Assembly: GCA_035517115.1 (NCBI GenBank)
Contig: DATIZL010000055.1
Coordinates: 1-5,611, forward strand
Reading direction: 5' to 3'
Source of the DNA: Hyphomicrobium_A sp035517115
Lineage (GTDB): Bacteria > Pseudomonadota > Alphaproteobacteria > Rhizobiales > Hyphomicrobiaceae
DNA length: 5,611 nt
Under the pieces are notes generated by a model. That model was not told the DNA's origin. It searched no databases and saw nothing but the letters and a program-made list of their open reading frames with translations. A program made the translations under genes and the position numbers. Of this stretch, positions 1 to 5,395 are shown piece by piece. Each line of letters opens with the position of its first letter. The first letter of the stretch is position 1.

Positions 1-40
1 GCCAGCCTTCCTCGCTCGTAGGCATCGGTTTGTCGGCCAT
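1..40 (-). CDS. 5' end of an unidentified gene (partial, runs off window)
   Basis: Only the first 13 codons are inside the window: ATG at 40-38, reading MADKPMPTSEEGW and then cut off. The start is well supported because a perfect AGGAGG Shine-Dalgarno lies at 52-47 on the minus strand, six bases before the ATG. It begins 55 bases after the stop of the M16-like gene, on the same strand, with no terminator-like hairpin plus T-run between them, so it may be the third gene of that operon. The product cannot be identified from so short a piece. The SEEGW stretch faintly recalls the N-terminus of methionine sulfoxide reductase B proteins, but this is a guess and I assign no function. No signal peptide is evident in the visible part. 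Confidence 0.6.
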   Translation of the reverse strand, partial: MADKPMPTSEEGW

Positions 41-74
41 GGCGAACCTCCTAGCGCGAGCCAGCCGCTCATAA

Positions 75-89
75 GGCCCGCGGGTGGCC
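75..89. repeat. 15-bp exact repeat, copy 1 (GGCCCGCGGGTGGCC)
   Basis: The same 15 bases occur at 2920-2934, so one copy sits just beyond the stop of the second M16 gene and the other just before the start of the first. The unit contains the palindrome CCCGCGGG and outer GGCC/GGCC arms. No function is known, and in such GC-rich DNA coincidence is possible. Confidence 0.5.
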
Positions 90-95
90 GTAACT

Positions 96-1472
96 CTAGC
101 CCTTTTTGGCGGGGGCGGCAGCGACCGGCCCGAGCGCCGGCTTACCCACAATGGTCACGATGAGGTTCCGGGTCTCGAGCAGGTGCTTGGCGACGCGTTT
201 CATGTCGTCGAGGGTGACGGCGGCGATCATGGCGTTGCGGTTCTCGACGTAGTCGGGCCCGAAACCGTCCATCTTGAGACCTAAGAGCTGCGTGGCGATC
301 TTGGCGTTGGTGTCGAAGCGCAGCGGATAGGAGCCGATGAGATAGTTCTTGGCGTTGTCAAGGTCCTCCTGGCTCGGCCCCTCCTCGGCCATCTTCTTCA
401 GCTCGTCGCGGATCACGTCGAGCGACTGGCCCATGGCGTCATTGCGCGTGGCCACGCCGCCCGAGAAGATCGAGGCGTGCTGGTAGGGATAGACGTAGGT
501 GTAGACGGAGTAGGCAAGGCCGCGCTTCTCGCGCACCTCCTCCATGAGTATCGAGGCGAAGCCGCCGCCGCCGAGGATCTGGTTGAGCACGAAGGCGGGA
601 ATGAAGTCGGGATCCTTGCGCGGCATGGCGCCGAGCCCGAACACCGCGACCGATTGCGGCACGTTCATCTCGATCACTTCCTGCCTGCCGCCGGTGACGG
701 GAGCCGTCTTGGAGACGGGGGTTAGCTCCGCCTTGGCGGGCAAGTCGCCGAAGACCTCGTCCAGCAGGCGCCCGAGCTGGCCGGCGTCGATATCGCCGAC
801 GGCGACGACCTTGAGGGTGTCCTTGGCGAAGATGCGCTTGCGGTAGCCCTCGAGATCGTCGCCCGTGATCGTGGCGACGGTCTGCTCGGTGCCGTTGGCG
901 GGGCGCGCATAGGGGTGGCCCTTGAAGGCCAGCGCGTACCACTCGTTCTGTGCCACCTTGTCGGGGTCGCGCGCCGCGTAGACGAGCGCGGCGAGGAGCT
1001 GCTGGCGGATGCGGTCGACCGCGTCGGCGTCGAAGCGCGGCTTGTTCAGCGCGAGCTTCAAGAGCTTCACCGACTCGTCCCGGTTCGCCGTCAGGGTCTC
1101 GAAGTTCCCGTAAAAGGCGTCTTTCGCCTCCTCGTAGCTCATGCGCATGGAGAGATCCTCCATGCGCTCCTGGTACTCGCGCGAGGAAAGCTCGCCCGCG
1201 CCCTCGTCCAGCATGGCGGTGACGAAGTTGGCGAGACCCTCCTTGCCGGCCGGGTCCTGCGAGCTGCCGCCGTCGAAGGCAAAGCGCATCGCCATCATCG
1301 GCACCGAGTGCTCTTCGACAAGCCAGGCTTCGATGCCGCCGGGGCTTTTGATGGTCTGAATTTTCATGGCGTTTGCGGGCGAGCTTGAGGTGGCAACGAG
1401 GGCAACCACGGCGGCTAACGGGGCCCACATGGCCCGGCCGAGCCTAGCGCGCAAGAGGTTTTCAAGGACCAT
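96..1472 (-). CDS. M16 family peptidase-like protein, non-catalytic subunit (periplasmic)
   Basis: A 458-residue protein with the usual two-domain M16 (pitrilysin/mitochondrial processing peptidase) fold: N-terminal M16 domain about 45-190, C-terminal M16C domain about 200-385. The N-terminus has a basic stretch (RARLGR), a hydrophobic core and a likely signal-peptidase site at SSSPANA|MK (35/36), so it should be exported. The zinc-binding HxxEH is replaced: the aligned residues are Asn82, Thr85 and Ala86, and the third ligand position is Ala (about 162). It cannot hold the catalytic zinc. It keeps the substrate-binding Arg/Tyr pair in REKRGLAY (Arg314, Tyr321), which the upstream M16 gene lacks. 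Known M16 heterodimers (mitochondrial MPP alpha/beta; Sph2682/Sph2681 of Sphingomonas) divide labour this way, so a partner role is inferred. The ATG at 1472 lies 11 bases after the upstream stop with only a weak Shine-Dalgarno, suggesting translational coupling. Met15 is an alternative start but would lose the basic n-region. Confidence 0.93.
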   Translation of the reverse strand: MVLENLLRARLGRAMWAPLAAVVALVATSSSPANAMKIQTIKSPGGIEAWLVEEHSVPMMAMRFAFDGGSSQDPAGKEGLANFVTAMLDEGAGELSSREYQERMEDLSMRMSYEEAKDAFYGNFETLTANRDESVKLLKLALNKPRFDADAVDRIRQQLLAALVYAARDPDKVAQNEWYALAFKGHPYARPANGTEQTVATITGDDLEGYRKRIFAKDTLKVVAVGDIDAGQLGRLLDEVFGDLPAKAELTPVSKTAPVTGGRQEVIEMNVPQSVAVFGLGAMPRKDPDFIPAFVLNQILGGGGFASILMEEVREKRGLAYSVYTYVYPYQHASIFSGGVATRNDAMGQSLDVIRDELKKMAEEGPSQEDLDNAKNYLIGSYPLRFDTNAKIATQLLGLKMDGFGPDYVENRNAMIAAVTLDDMKRVAKHLLETRNLIVTIVGKPALGPVAAAPAKKG

Positions 1473-1483
1473 GATGCTTTCGC

Positions 1484-2896
1484 TTATCGGGTTTCACGAA
1501 GGGACTGGGCGACCGGCCGCTCGATACGTTGCCCCTCGCCCCCGGCTTCGTCGGGAACGAGGTATCCGGTCACCGAGCGGCGGAGATCGAGGTAGTCGTC
1601 GGCGGCCTGCTTGACGTCGTTGACCATGACCTTGGCGATTGCCTGCGGCCAGTCCTCGATGTCCTTGACCGAGCGGCCGACGGCGACGGCCCAGCCGTAG
1701 CGGCGGGCGAGGCTCGCCTGGTTGTCGCTCTCATAGATGTAGTCGGCGAGCAGTGATTTCTTGGCGCGCGCGAGCTCCACCTCGGTGACACCGTTGTTGC
1801 GGATGTCGTCGAGGACGCCGTCGACGGAGGCTTCGATCTTGTCGAGGCCGTTGTTGCCGGCGGCGACCGCGTAGAGCGATACCGCGCCGCCGTCGAGCCC
1901 CCAGCCCGAGTAGTCGCCACCCGTGGTGGCGGCGAGCTTGTCCTCGACGACGAGCTTGCGGTAGAGGCGGCTGGTCGAGCCGTCAGCGAGAATCTTCATC
2001 AATAGGTCGAGGGCCTCCGCCTCGCCCGGCTTCGCCGTCGCGTAGCTCGGCGCGACATAGTAGCGGTGGAACGACGCGTTGCCGGCGCGCGGGTCCTTGA
2101 GCTCGAGGCGCCGGGAGGCGATGTAGGGCGGGTCCGTGGGCCGCTGGCGCCGATCGACGCTCGGATTGGCGGGCACCTTGCCGTAGGTCTCCTCGGCGAG
2201 CCGCTTCACCTCCTCCGGCGTGACGTCGCCGGCCACGACGAGGATCGCGTTGTTGGGCGCATAGTAGCGCTTATAGAAGTGCAGCGCGTCCTCGCGCGAG
2301 AGCTTCGCCATCTCGTGCTCCCAGCCGATGACCGGGATGCCGTAGGGATGGGAAAGGTAGAGCGCCGCGTTCATCTGCTCATCGAGCAGGGCGGTCGGGT
2401 TGTTGTCGATGCGCGAGCGGCGCTCCTCCAGGATCACCTGGCGCTCGGTCGCGACCTCATCGGGGGTCAGCCGCAGGTGCTGCATGCGGTCGGCCTCCAT
2501 CTCCATGACGGTGCCGAGGCGCTCCTTGGCGATGCGCTGATGGTAGGAGGTCACGTCTTGGCCGGTGAAGGCGTTGTCTTGGCCGCCCAGCCGCGAGATG
2601 ATCTTGGAGAACTCGCCGACCGGGATCTTGTCGGTCGACTTGAACATCAGGTGCTCGAGAAAGTGGGCGATGCCGGAGACGCCCTTGGGCTCGTCGGCGG
2701 CGCCTACCTTGTACCAGACCATGTGCGTGACGACGGGGGCCCGGTGGTCGGGGATGACGACCACCTGCATGCCGTTCGACAGCGTGAACTCGGCCGCGCG
2801 CGGCTCGGCGCGGGCAGTGGAGACGGGAAGCGCAGATGCGAGCATCGTTAATGCCATGGACAAGGTTGAGAGGCGGCGGAGGCCGAGCGTGTGCAT
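1484..2896 (-). CDS. M16 family zinc metallopeptidase, catalytic subunit (periplasmic)
   Basis: A 470-residue M16 peptidase with the start at the ATG at 2896. The inverted zinc motif is intact: His78-Phe-Leu-Glu81-His82 inside GIAHFLEHLMFKST, with the third ligand Glu158 in ILEERRSR, 76 residues after His82 as in the family. The N-terminal domain spans about 36-180; HPYGIPVIGW (183-192) and YYAPNNAILVVAGDV (211-225) are typical of the following M16C domain. The start gives a good signal peptide: basic GLRR, a hydrophobic segment, and cleavage after STARA (30/31). A longer TTG-initiated reading from 2983 adds 29 Arg/Gly/Pro-rich residues before this signal and has no Shine-Dalgarno, so I reject it. 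The GGGG at 2910-2907 is a weak ribosome site. In the C-terminal domain the positions of the family Arg/Tyr pair are Val and Ala (in LVVEDKLAA), so substrate anchoring probably comes from the next gene's product. Predicted role: zinc-dependent cleavage of peptides in the periplasm. The substrate is unknown. Confidence 0.95.
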   Translation of the reverse strand: MHTLGLRRLSTLSMALTMLASALPVSTARAEPRAAEFTLSNGMQVVVIPDHRAPVVTHMVWYKVGAADEPKGVSGIAHFLEHLMFKSTDKIPVGEFSKIISRLGGQDNAFTGQDVTSYHQRIAKERLGTVMEMEADRMQHLRLTPDEVATERQVILEERRSRIDNNPTALLDEQMNAALYLSHPYGIPVIGWEHEMAKLSREDALHFYKRYYAPNNAILVVAGDVTPEEVKRLAEETYGKVPANPSVDRRQRPTDPPYIASRRLELKDPRAGNASFHRYYVAPSYATAKPGEAEALDLLMKILADGSTSRLYRKLVVEDKLAATTGGDYSGWGLDGGAVSLYAVAAGNNGLDKIEASVDGVLDDIRNNGVTEVELARAKKSLLADYIYESDNQASLARRYGWAVAVGRSVKDIEDWPQAIAKVMVNDVKQAADDYLDLRRSVTGYLVPDEAGGEGQRIERPVAQSLRETR

Positions 2897-2919
2897 TCGA
2901 TCAAAACCCCGATCAGGTT

Positions 2920-2934
2920 GGCCCGCGGGTGGCC
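2920..2934. repeat. 15-bp exact repeat, copy 2 (GGCCCGCGGGTGGCC)
   Basis: Exact match in the same orientation to 75-89. This copy lies 24 bases upstream of the start of the catalytic M16 gene, in its presumed 5' untranslated region, so the two copies bracket the M16 pair. Confidence 0.5.
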
Positions 2935-3058
2935 CTGCCCAGATCCTGCACCGCCATGGCCGGTAACCGCCTCGAACCCTCAAGGATAGCTATCGGCCGG
3001 GAAGCGCGCTCAAGGCCTGCCCGCGAACACCGCACGGGCCACTTCTCGGCAGTCCGCC

Positions 3059-3080
3059 CGCCTTGTCAAATGACAAGGCG
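3059..3080. promoter_or_regulatory. 10+10 bp perfect inverted repeat, likely operator
   Basis: The arms CGCCTTGTCA (3059-3068) and TGACAAGGCG (3071-3080) are exact reverse complements separated by AA. A third half-site TGACAA occurs at 3089-3094, 18 bases after the second. The palindrome is AT-richer at its centre and has no T-run behind it, so it looks more like a binding site for a dimeric regulator than a terminator. It lies between two divergent units, about 165 bases before the M16 start and about 100 bases before the hsp20 -35 box, so it could act on either. The regulator is unknown. Confidence 0.55.
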
Positions 3081-3156
3081 TTCATCTGTGACAATACCGC
3101 AGGGGTGATTTGCGCGCGCCTACGGTCAGTTAGGGGCGCGGCACACGGGCACAACA

Positions 3157-3179
3157 ATCGGTGGGCGGCCGCTGCCGAT
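3157..3179. repeat. Imperfect dyad next to the hsp20 promoter
   Basis: ATCGG (3157-3161) and CCGAT (3175-3179) flank the palindrome GCGGCCGC (3165-3172). The dyad is nearly symmetrical, with the two centres half a base apart, and ends one base before the -35 box of the heat-shock promoter. That is a position where an activator or repressor could bind. No known operator is recognised, and chance is possible in GC-rich sequence. Confidence 0.3.
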
Positions 3180-3180
3180 G

Positions 3181-3208
3181 CTTGAATTGTGGGCAACCAT
3201 CGCCATAT
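3181..3208 (+). promoter_or_regulatory. Heat-shock (RpoH/sigma-32 type) promoter of hsp20
   Basis: The -35 box CTTGAA (3181-3186) and the -10 box CGCCATAT (3201-3208) closely match the sigma-32 pattern CTTGAAA / CCCCATnT, with 14 bases between the two boxes. Transcription would start near 3215-3217, giving a leader of about 100 nt before the Hsp20 start codon. The match is direct from sequence; use by RpoH is inferred from the consensus and from the heat-shock gene it precedes. Confidence 0.75.
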
Positions 3209-3216
3209 CTGATCGG

Positions 3217-3314
3217 CAAAGCCTGGCGCCTGCACAAGCGGGGTTAGGCAGGCAGACGCCGGCTAGGGATCTGCCGTAACGAGAAGGTCGCTTCTGGACA
3301 AGGGCTTTCGACGC
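3217..3314 (+). promoter_or_regulatory. Structured 5' leader of hsp20, possible ROSE-like RNA thermometer
   Basis: The leader can form stacked hairpins. GGCAGA (3251-3256) pairs perfectly with TCTGCC (3270-3275). An alternative is GCCTGC (3228-3233) with GCAGGC (3248-3253). Closest to the gene, CGCTT (3289-3293) can pair with the Shine-Dalgarno AAGGG (3300-3304) across a six-base loop, leaving a G-G mismatch (3290 against 3303). ROSE thermometers of rhizobial small heat-shock genes have a UYGCU motif that masks the Shine-Dalgarno with such a G-G pair; here UCGCU is at 3288-3292. A competing short hairpin, AGAAG (3282-3286) with CTTCT (3291-3295), would free the Shine-Dalgarno. The pairings are seen; temperature sensing is inferred from family knowledge. 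Confidence 0.5.
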
Positions 3315-3749
3315 ATGTCGCGCATGCCGCTGCTTTCGAACCCTCTCCTCTTAGGGTTCGACGAGATTGAACGTCTGATCGACCGCGCGACCAAGGGCGG
3401 CGACGGCTATCCCCCCTATAACGTCGAACGCATCAAGGGGGAGAACGGTTCGGGCGAGCTCTTGCGCATCACGCTTGCGGTCGCCGGCTTCACCCGCAAT
3501 CAGCTCGAAATCTCGTTGGAGGACTGCCAGCTCACCGTGCGCGGAAAGCAGCAAGAGGATAAATCGAGAGAATTTCTTTACCGTGGCATTGCTGCCCGTC
3601 AGTTCAGCCGCACATTCGTGCTCGCCGATGGAATCGAGGTAAAGTCCGCGGAGCTTGCGAACGGGCTTCTGGCTATCGACCTGCGGCGTCTCGAGCCCGA
3701 GCGCTCAGTGCGGATGATCGAGATCAACGACAGAAAATCGCACGCGTGA
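3315..3749 (+). CDS. Small heat-shock protein, Hsp20 (alpha-crystallin) family
   Basis: A 144-residue ATP-independent holdase chaperone of the cytoplasm, a normal length for the bacterial IbpA-like class A group. A short N-terminal arm (1-33, with FDEIERLIDRA) precedes the alpha-crystallin domain at about 34-126. Diagnostic stretches are LRITLAVAGFTRNQLEI (50-66), LTVRGKQ (73-79), GIAARQFSRTFVLADGIEV (91-109) and the ANGLLAIDL strand (115-123). The C-terminal tail has the I-x-I oligomerisation motif Ile135-Glu-Ile137. The ATG at 3315 follows AAGGG at 3300-3304 by ten bases; a second Met at codon 4 is a poorer choice. It is preceded by a sigma-32 type promoter and a structured leader, so heat induction is expected at both transcription and translation. 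The DUF1150 gene follows after 102 bases with no terminator between, so the two probably share a transcript. The exact orthologue cannot be named because these genomes often carry several hsp20 copies. Confidence 0.95.
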   Translation: MSRMPLLSNPLLLGFDEIERLIDRATKGGDGYPPYNVERIKGENGSGELLRITLAVAGFTRNQLEISLEDCQLTVRGKQQEDKSREFLYRGIAARQFSRTFVLADGIEVKSAELANGLLAIDLRRLEPERSVRMIEINDRKSHA

Positions 3750-3779
3750 GCGTTTGCATAGAGAGGCTGCCGAACGGTA

Positions 3780-3809
3780 CGGCGCCCGCGGCACTAGGGT
3801 CCCGCGCCG
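3780..3809 (+). repeat. Hairpin-forming sequence between hsp20 and the DUF1150 gene
   Basis: CGGCGC (3780-3785) can pair with GCGCCG (3804-3809). Two copies of the palindrome CCGCGG at 3786-3791 and 3807-3812 offer alternative folds. There is no T-run, so it is not a Rho-independent terminator. It could stabilise the end of the hsp20 message or mark a processing point within a shared transcript. That role is inference; GC-rich spacers fold easily. Confidence 0.35.
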
Positions 3810-3851
3810 CGGACAGAAGCACTGGGCTCGGCCTGAAGAAGGAGTTGCGTC

Positions 3852-4121
3852 ATGACCGAAAGTGACAAGGCAACGCATCGCCGGAAATTCATCACCGAGA
3901 GCGAGCTCGCGACGCTTGGCGGCGGCGCTGTCGCTTACATCAAGACGCTCACCTCGGACGAAGCGAGCCGCATGTTTCCCGCCATCGAGGGGCTGCCGCA
4001 AGGCATCAACCTGTTCTCGCTGCATGCCGCGGACGGCACGCCCTTGGCGCTGACCGACACCAAGCAGGCGGCCATCGGCCACGCCATCGACGACGACTTG
4101 GAGATCGCCAGCGTGCACTAG
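3852..4121 (+). CDS. DUF1150 family protein
   Basis: An 89-residue soluble, acidic protein with no signal peptide or membrane segment. I recognise it as DUF1150, a family of small alphaproteobacterial proteins with no established function. Characteristic parts are the N-terminal ITESELATLGGGAVAYIK (about 16-33), the central FPAIEGLPQGINLFSLHAADG segment (about 42-62), and PLALTDTKQAAIGHAIDDDLEIASVH at the end. The ATG at 3852 has an excellent Shine-Dalgarno, AAGGAG at 3839-3844, seven bases upstream. It sits directly behind hsp20 on the same strand and ends just before a strong terminator, an arrangement I recall as common for this family. That suggests a heat-shock or proteostasis role, perhaps helping the chaperone, but this is guilt by association only. 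The GLPQGINLFSLHAADG section looks like a compact beta-rich core. Family assignment is fairly sure; function is unknown. Confidence 0.85.
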   Translation: MTESDKATHRRKFITESELATLGGGAVAYIKTLTSDEASRMFPAIEGLPQGINLFSLHAADGTPLALTDTKQAAIGHAIDDDLEIASVH

Positions 4122-4153
4122 GGGCGGCCGCGCAACCGATACCCTCAGAGAGA

Positions 4154-4183
4154 GGCCCCGGCGTTGCCGGGGCCTTTTCGTTT
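4154..4183 (+). terminator. Rho-independent terminator of the hsp20-DUF1150 unit
   Basis: A perfect 9-bp stem, GGCCCCGGC (4154-4162) with GCCGGGGCC (4166-4174), has a GTT loop and is followed by TTTTCGTTT. It lies 32 bases after the DUF1150 stop. The T-run is only on the plus-strand side, so it serves the rightward unit. The convergent NDUFA9-like gene ends 19 bases beyond it and may use the same hairpin less efficiently. Confidence 0.92.
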
Positions 4184-4202
4184 GCAGCCTAAGCGCCGCT
4201 GC

Positions 4203-5186
4203 CTAGCTGCGATAGTGGGCGAACTGGCCGCGCGGGCGGAAGCGCTCGAGGTACGTCGGCACGATGGCCGCCACACCGTGCGGGGCCGCGATGCCGAGAT
4301 CGGCCAGCGTGCGGTGCTCCGTCTTTGCCGCCTCGCTGACGACGTTGGGCTTCTGCAGCAGCAGCACTTGATCGTAGGTCAAGGGGCGCAGGCTGTTGGG
4401 CAGCGGCGAGGTGAGCAGCGCCTGCAGCTTGGCGAGCCAGAAAGGCATGCGCGCGAAGCCGCGCTCGCGGTCGGTCCATTCCTGCACGAGGGTGAGGATC
4501 TCGCGGAAGGTCAGCACCTCCGGACCGCCGATCTCGTAGACGGTCCCGGGCTTGCCCTTCCCCGCGAGGCATGCGGCGATCGCCGCGGCGACATCGCCGA
4601 CGAACACCGGCTGGAACTTGGTCTTGCCGCCGCCGATCAGCGGCAGCAGCGGCGACATGCGCGCCATCGCGGCGAAGCGGTTGAAGAACTCGTCCTCCGG
4701 GCCGAACACGACCGAGGGCCGCAGGATGATGGCGTCGGGAAACTCCGCCAGCACGGCGGCCTCGCCCTCGCCCTTGGAGCGGGCGTAGCGCGAGCGGGCC
4801 TTGCGGTCGGCGCCGATGGCGGAGATGTGCACGAGCCGCTCGGCGCCCTGCTCCCGCGCCGCCTTGGCGATCGCGCGCGCACCCTCCACGTGGATCGCGC
4901 GGAAGCTCTGCCGCCCGCTGCTCGTCAGCACGCCGACGGCGTTGACGACGGCCTTCGCGCCCTCGATCGCGCGCGCGACCGAGTCGGGGTAGCGGACGTT
5001 CGCCTGCACCGGAAAGACTTGGCCGACGCGGCCCGCAGGCTGCAGAAAGCCGGCGAGATCGGGGCGCCGCTCGGCGGCGCGTATGCGCCAGCCTTGCTTG
5101 GCAAGCGCCGCCACCGTATAGCGGCCGATGAAGCCCGAGCCGCCAAAAACAGTCGCCAAACCCTGGTCGTCGAGACGATCCGCCAT
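4203..5186 (-). CDS. NDUFA9-like NAD(P)-binding protein (atypical SDR, complex I-associated family)
   Basis: A 327-residue atypical short-chain dehydrogenase/reductase. The dinucleotide-binding Rossmann motif VFGGSGFIG has glycines 15, 18 and 21. Further landmarks are the VVNAVGVL strand (80-87), Ser122 in HISAIGAD, a YxxxK pair Tyr134-Lys138 (YARSK), RPSVVFGPED (156-165), and the later FQPVFVGDVA and YEIGGPEVLTFREI segments. These match the family related to mitochondrial complex I subunit NDUFA9, which binds NADPH structurally; the bacterial members' role (quinone reductase assembly or a separate reductase) is unsettled. The start is the ATG at 5186, preceded six bases upstream by AGGGG (5197-5193). 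A longer frame from an ATG at 5243 adds 19 residues, lacks a good ribosome site and pushes the Rossmann motif away from the N-terminus, so I reject it. No membrane segment or signal peptide is present. It is convergent with the heat-shock unit and divergent from tRNA-Leu; no other complex I gene is in the window. Confidence 0.9.
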   Translation of the reverse strand: MADRLDDQGLATVFGGSGFIGRYTVAALAKQGWRIRAAERRPDLAGFLQPAGRVGQVFPVQANVRYPDSVARAIEGAKAVVNAVGVLTSSGRQSFRAIHVEGARAIAKAAREQGAERLVHISAIGADRKARSRYARSKGEGEAAVLAEFPDAIILRPSVVFGPEDEFFNRFAAMARMSPLLPLIGGGKTKFQPVFVGDVAAAIAACLAGKGKPGTVYEIGGPEVLTFREILTLVQEWTDRERGFARMPFWLAKLQALLTSPLPNSLRPLTYDQVLLLQKPNVVSEAAKTEHRTLADLGIAAPHGVAAIVPTYLERFRPRGQFAHYRS

Positions 5187-5270
5187 CGCCAGCCCCTGTG
5201 CCTGCAACCTTGCGTGAGGCCTCAAGGAATACACGAGCGCCATGGCGGCTGTGAAGCGGCGGCGGGCTAA

Positions 5271-5299
5271 TTGACAAGGGCGCCGGTGGCCACTAACTC
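5271..5299 (+). promoter_or_regulatory. Sigma-70 type promoter of tRNA-Leu
   Basis: A perfect -35 box TTGACA (5271-5276) is followed after 17 bases by TAACTC (5294-5299), a weak -10 box sharing the leading TA of the consensus. Transcription would begin near 5305, about six bases before the mature tRNA. The spacing and position are right, but the poor -10 keeps this at moderate confidence. Confidence 0.6.
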
Positions 5300-5310
5300 A
5301 TCGCGTTCGT

Positions 5311-5395
<85 letters not shown>

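Larger units (their letters stand above)
2897..3180. other. Divergent intergenic region between the M16 operon and hsp20
   Basis: No gene is supported in this stretch. It must carry the promoter of the leftward M16 operon, but no strong match is visible. One weak candidate on the minus strand is CTTGAG at 3014-3009 followed by CGATAGCTATCC near 2994-2983. Another is a perfect TTGACA at 3070-3065, but no good -10 box stands 16-18 bases downstream of it. A 10-bp palindrome GATAGCTATC lies at 2985-2994. The region also holds the strong inverted repeat at 3059-3080 and the weaker dyad at 3157-3179, annotated separately. A minus-strand reading frame crosses the region (3235-2990) but has no ribosome site, overlaps the heat-shock promoter and resembles no family, so it is not a gene. 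Confidence 0.5.

Noticed and set aside
439..1428. Minus-strand 329-codon frame inside the non-catalytic M16 gene
   Set aside because: Extremely Arg-rich out-of-frame reading; the M16 frame explains the region.
2066..2851. Plus-strand 261-codon frame opposite the catalytic M16 gene
   Set aside because: Antisense shadow with no domain or ribosome site.
3059..3080. The palindrome as a Rho-independent terminator
   Set aside because: No T-run follows on either strand, and both flanking genes point away from it.
2990..3235. Minus-strand 81-codon frame in the intergenic region
   Set aside because: Lies across the palindrome and the heat-shock promoter, has no Shine-Dalgarno, and its product resembles nothing known.
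4164..5270. Long plus-strand frame of 368 codons opposite the NDUFA9-like gene
   Set aside because: An antisense shadow common in GC-rich DNA: low-complexity Arg/Ala/Gly/His-rich product, start inside the terminator, no ribosome site, while the opposite strand encodes a clear family protein.
4189..5277. Minus-strand 362-codon frame overlapping the NDUFA9-like gene
   Set aside because: Arg/Ala/Gly-rich out-of-frame reading of the same strand, no recognisable domain.
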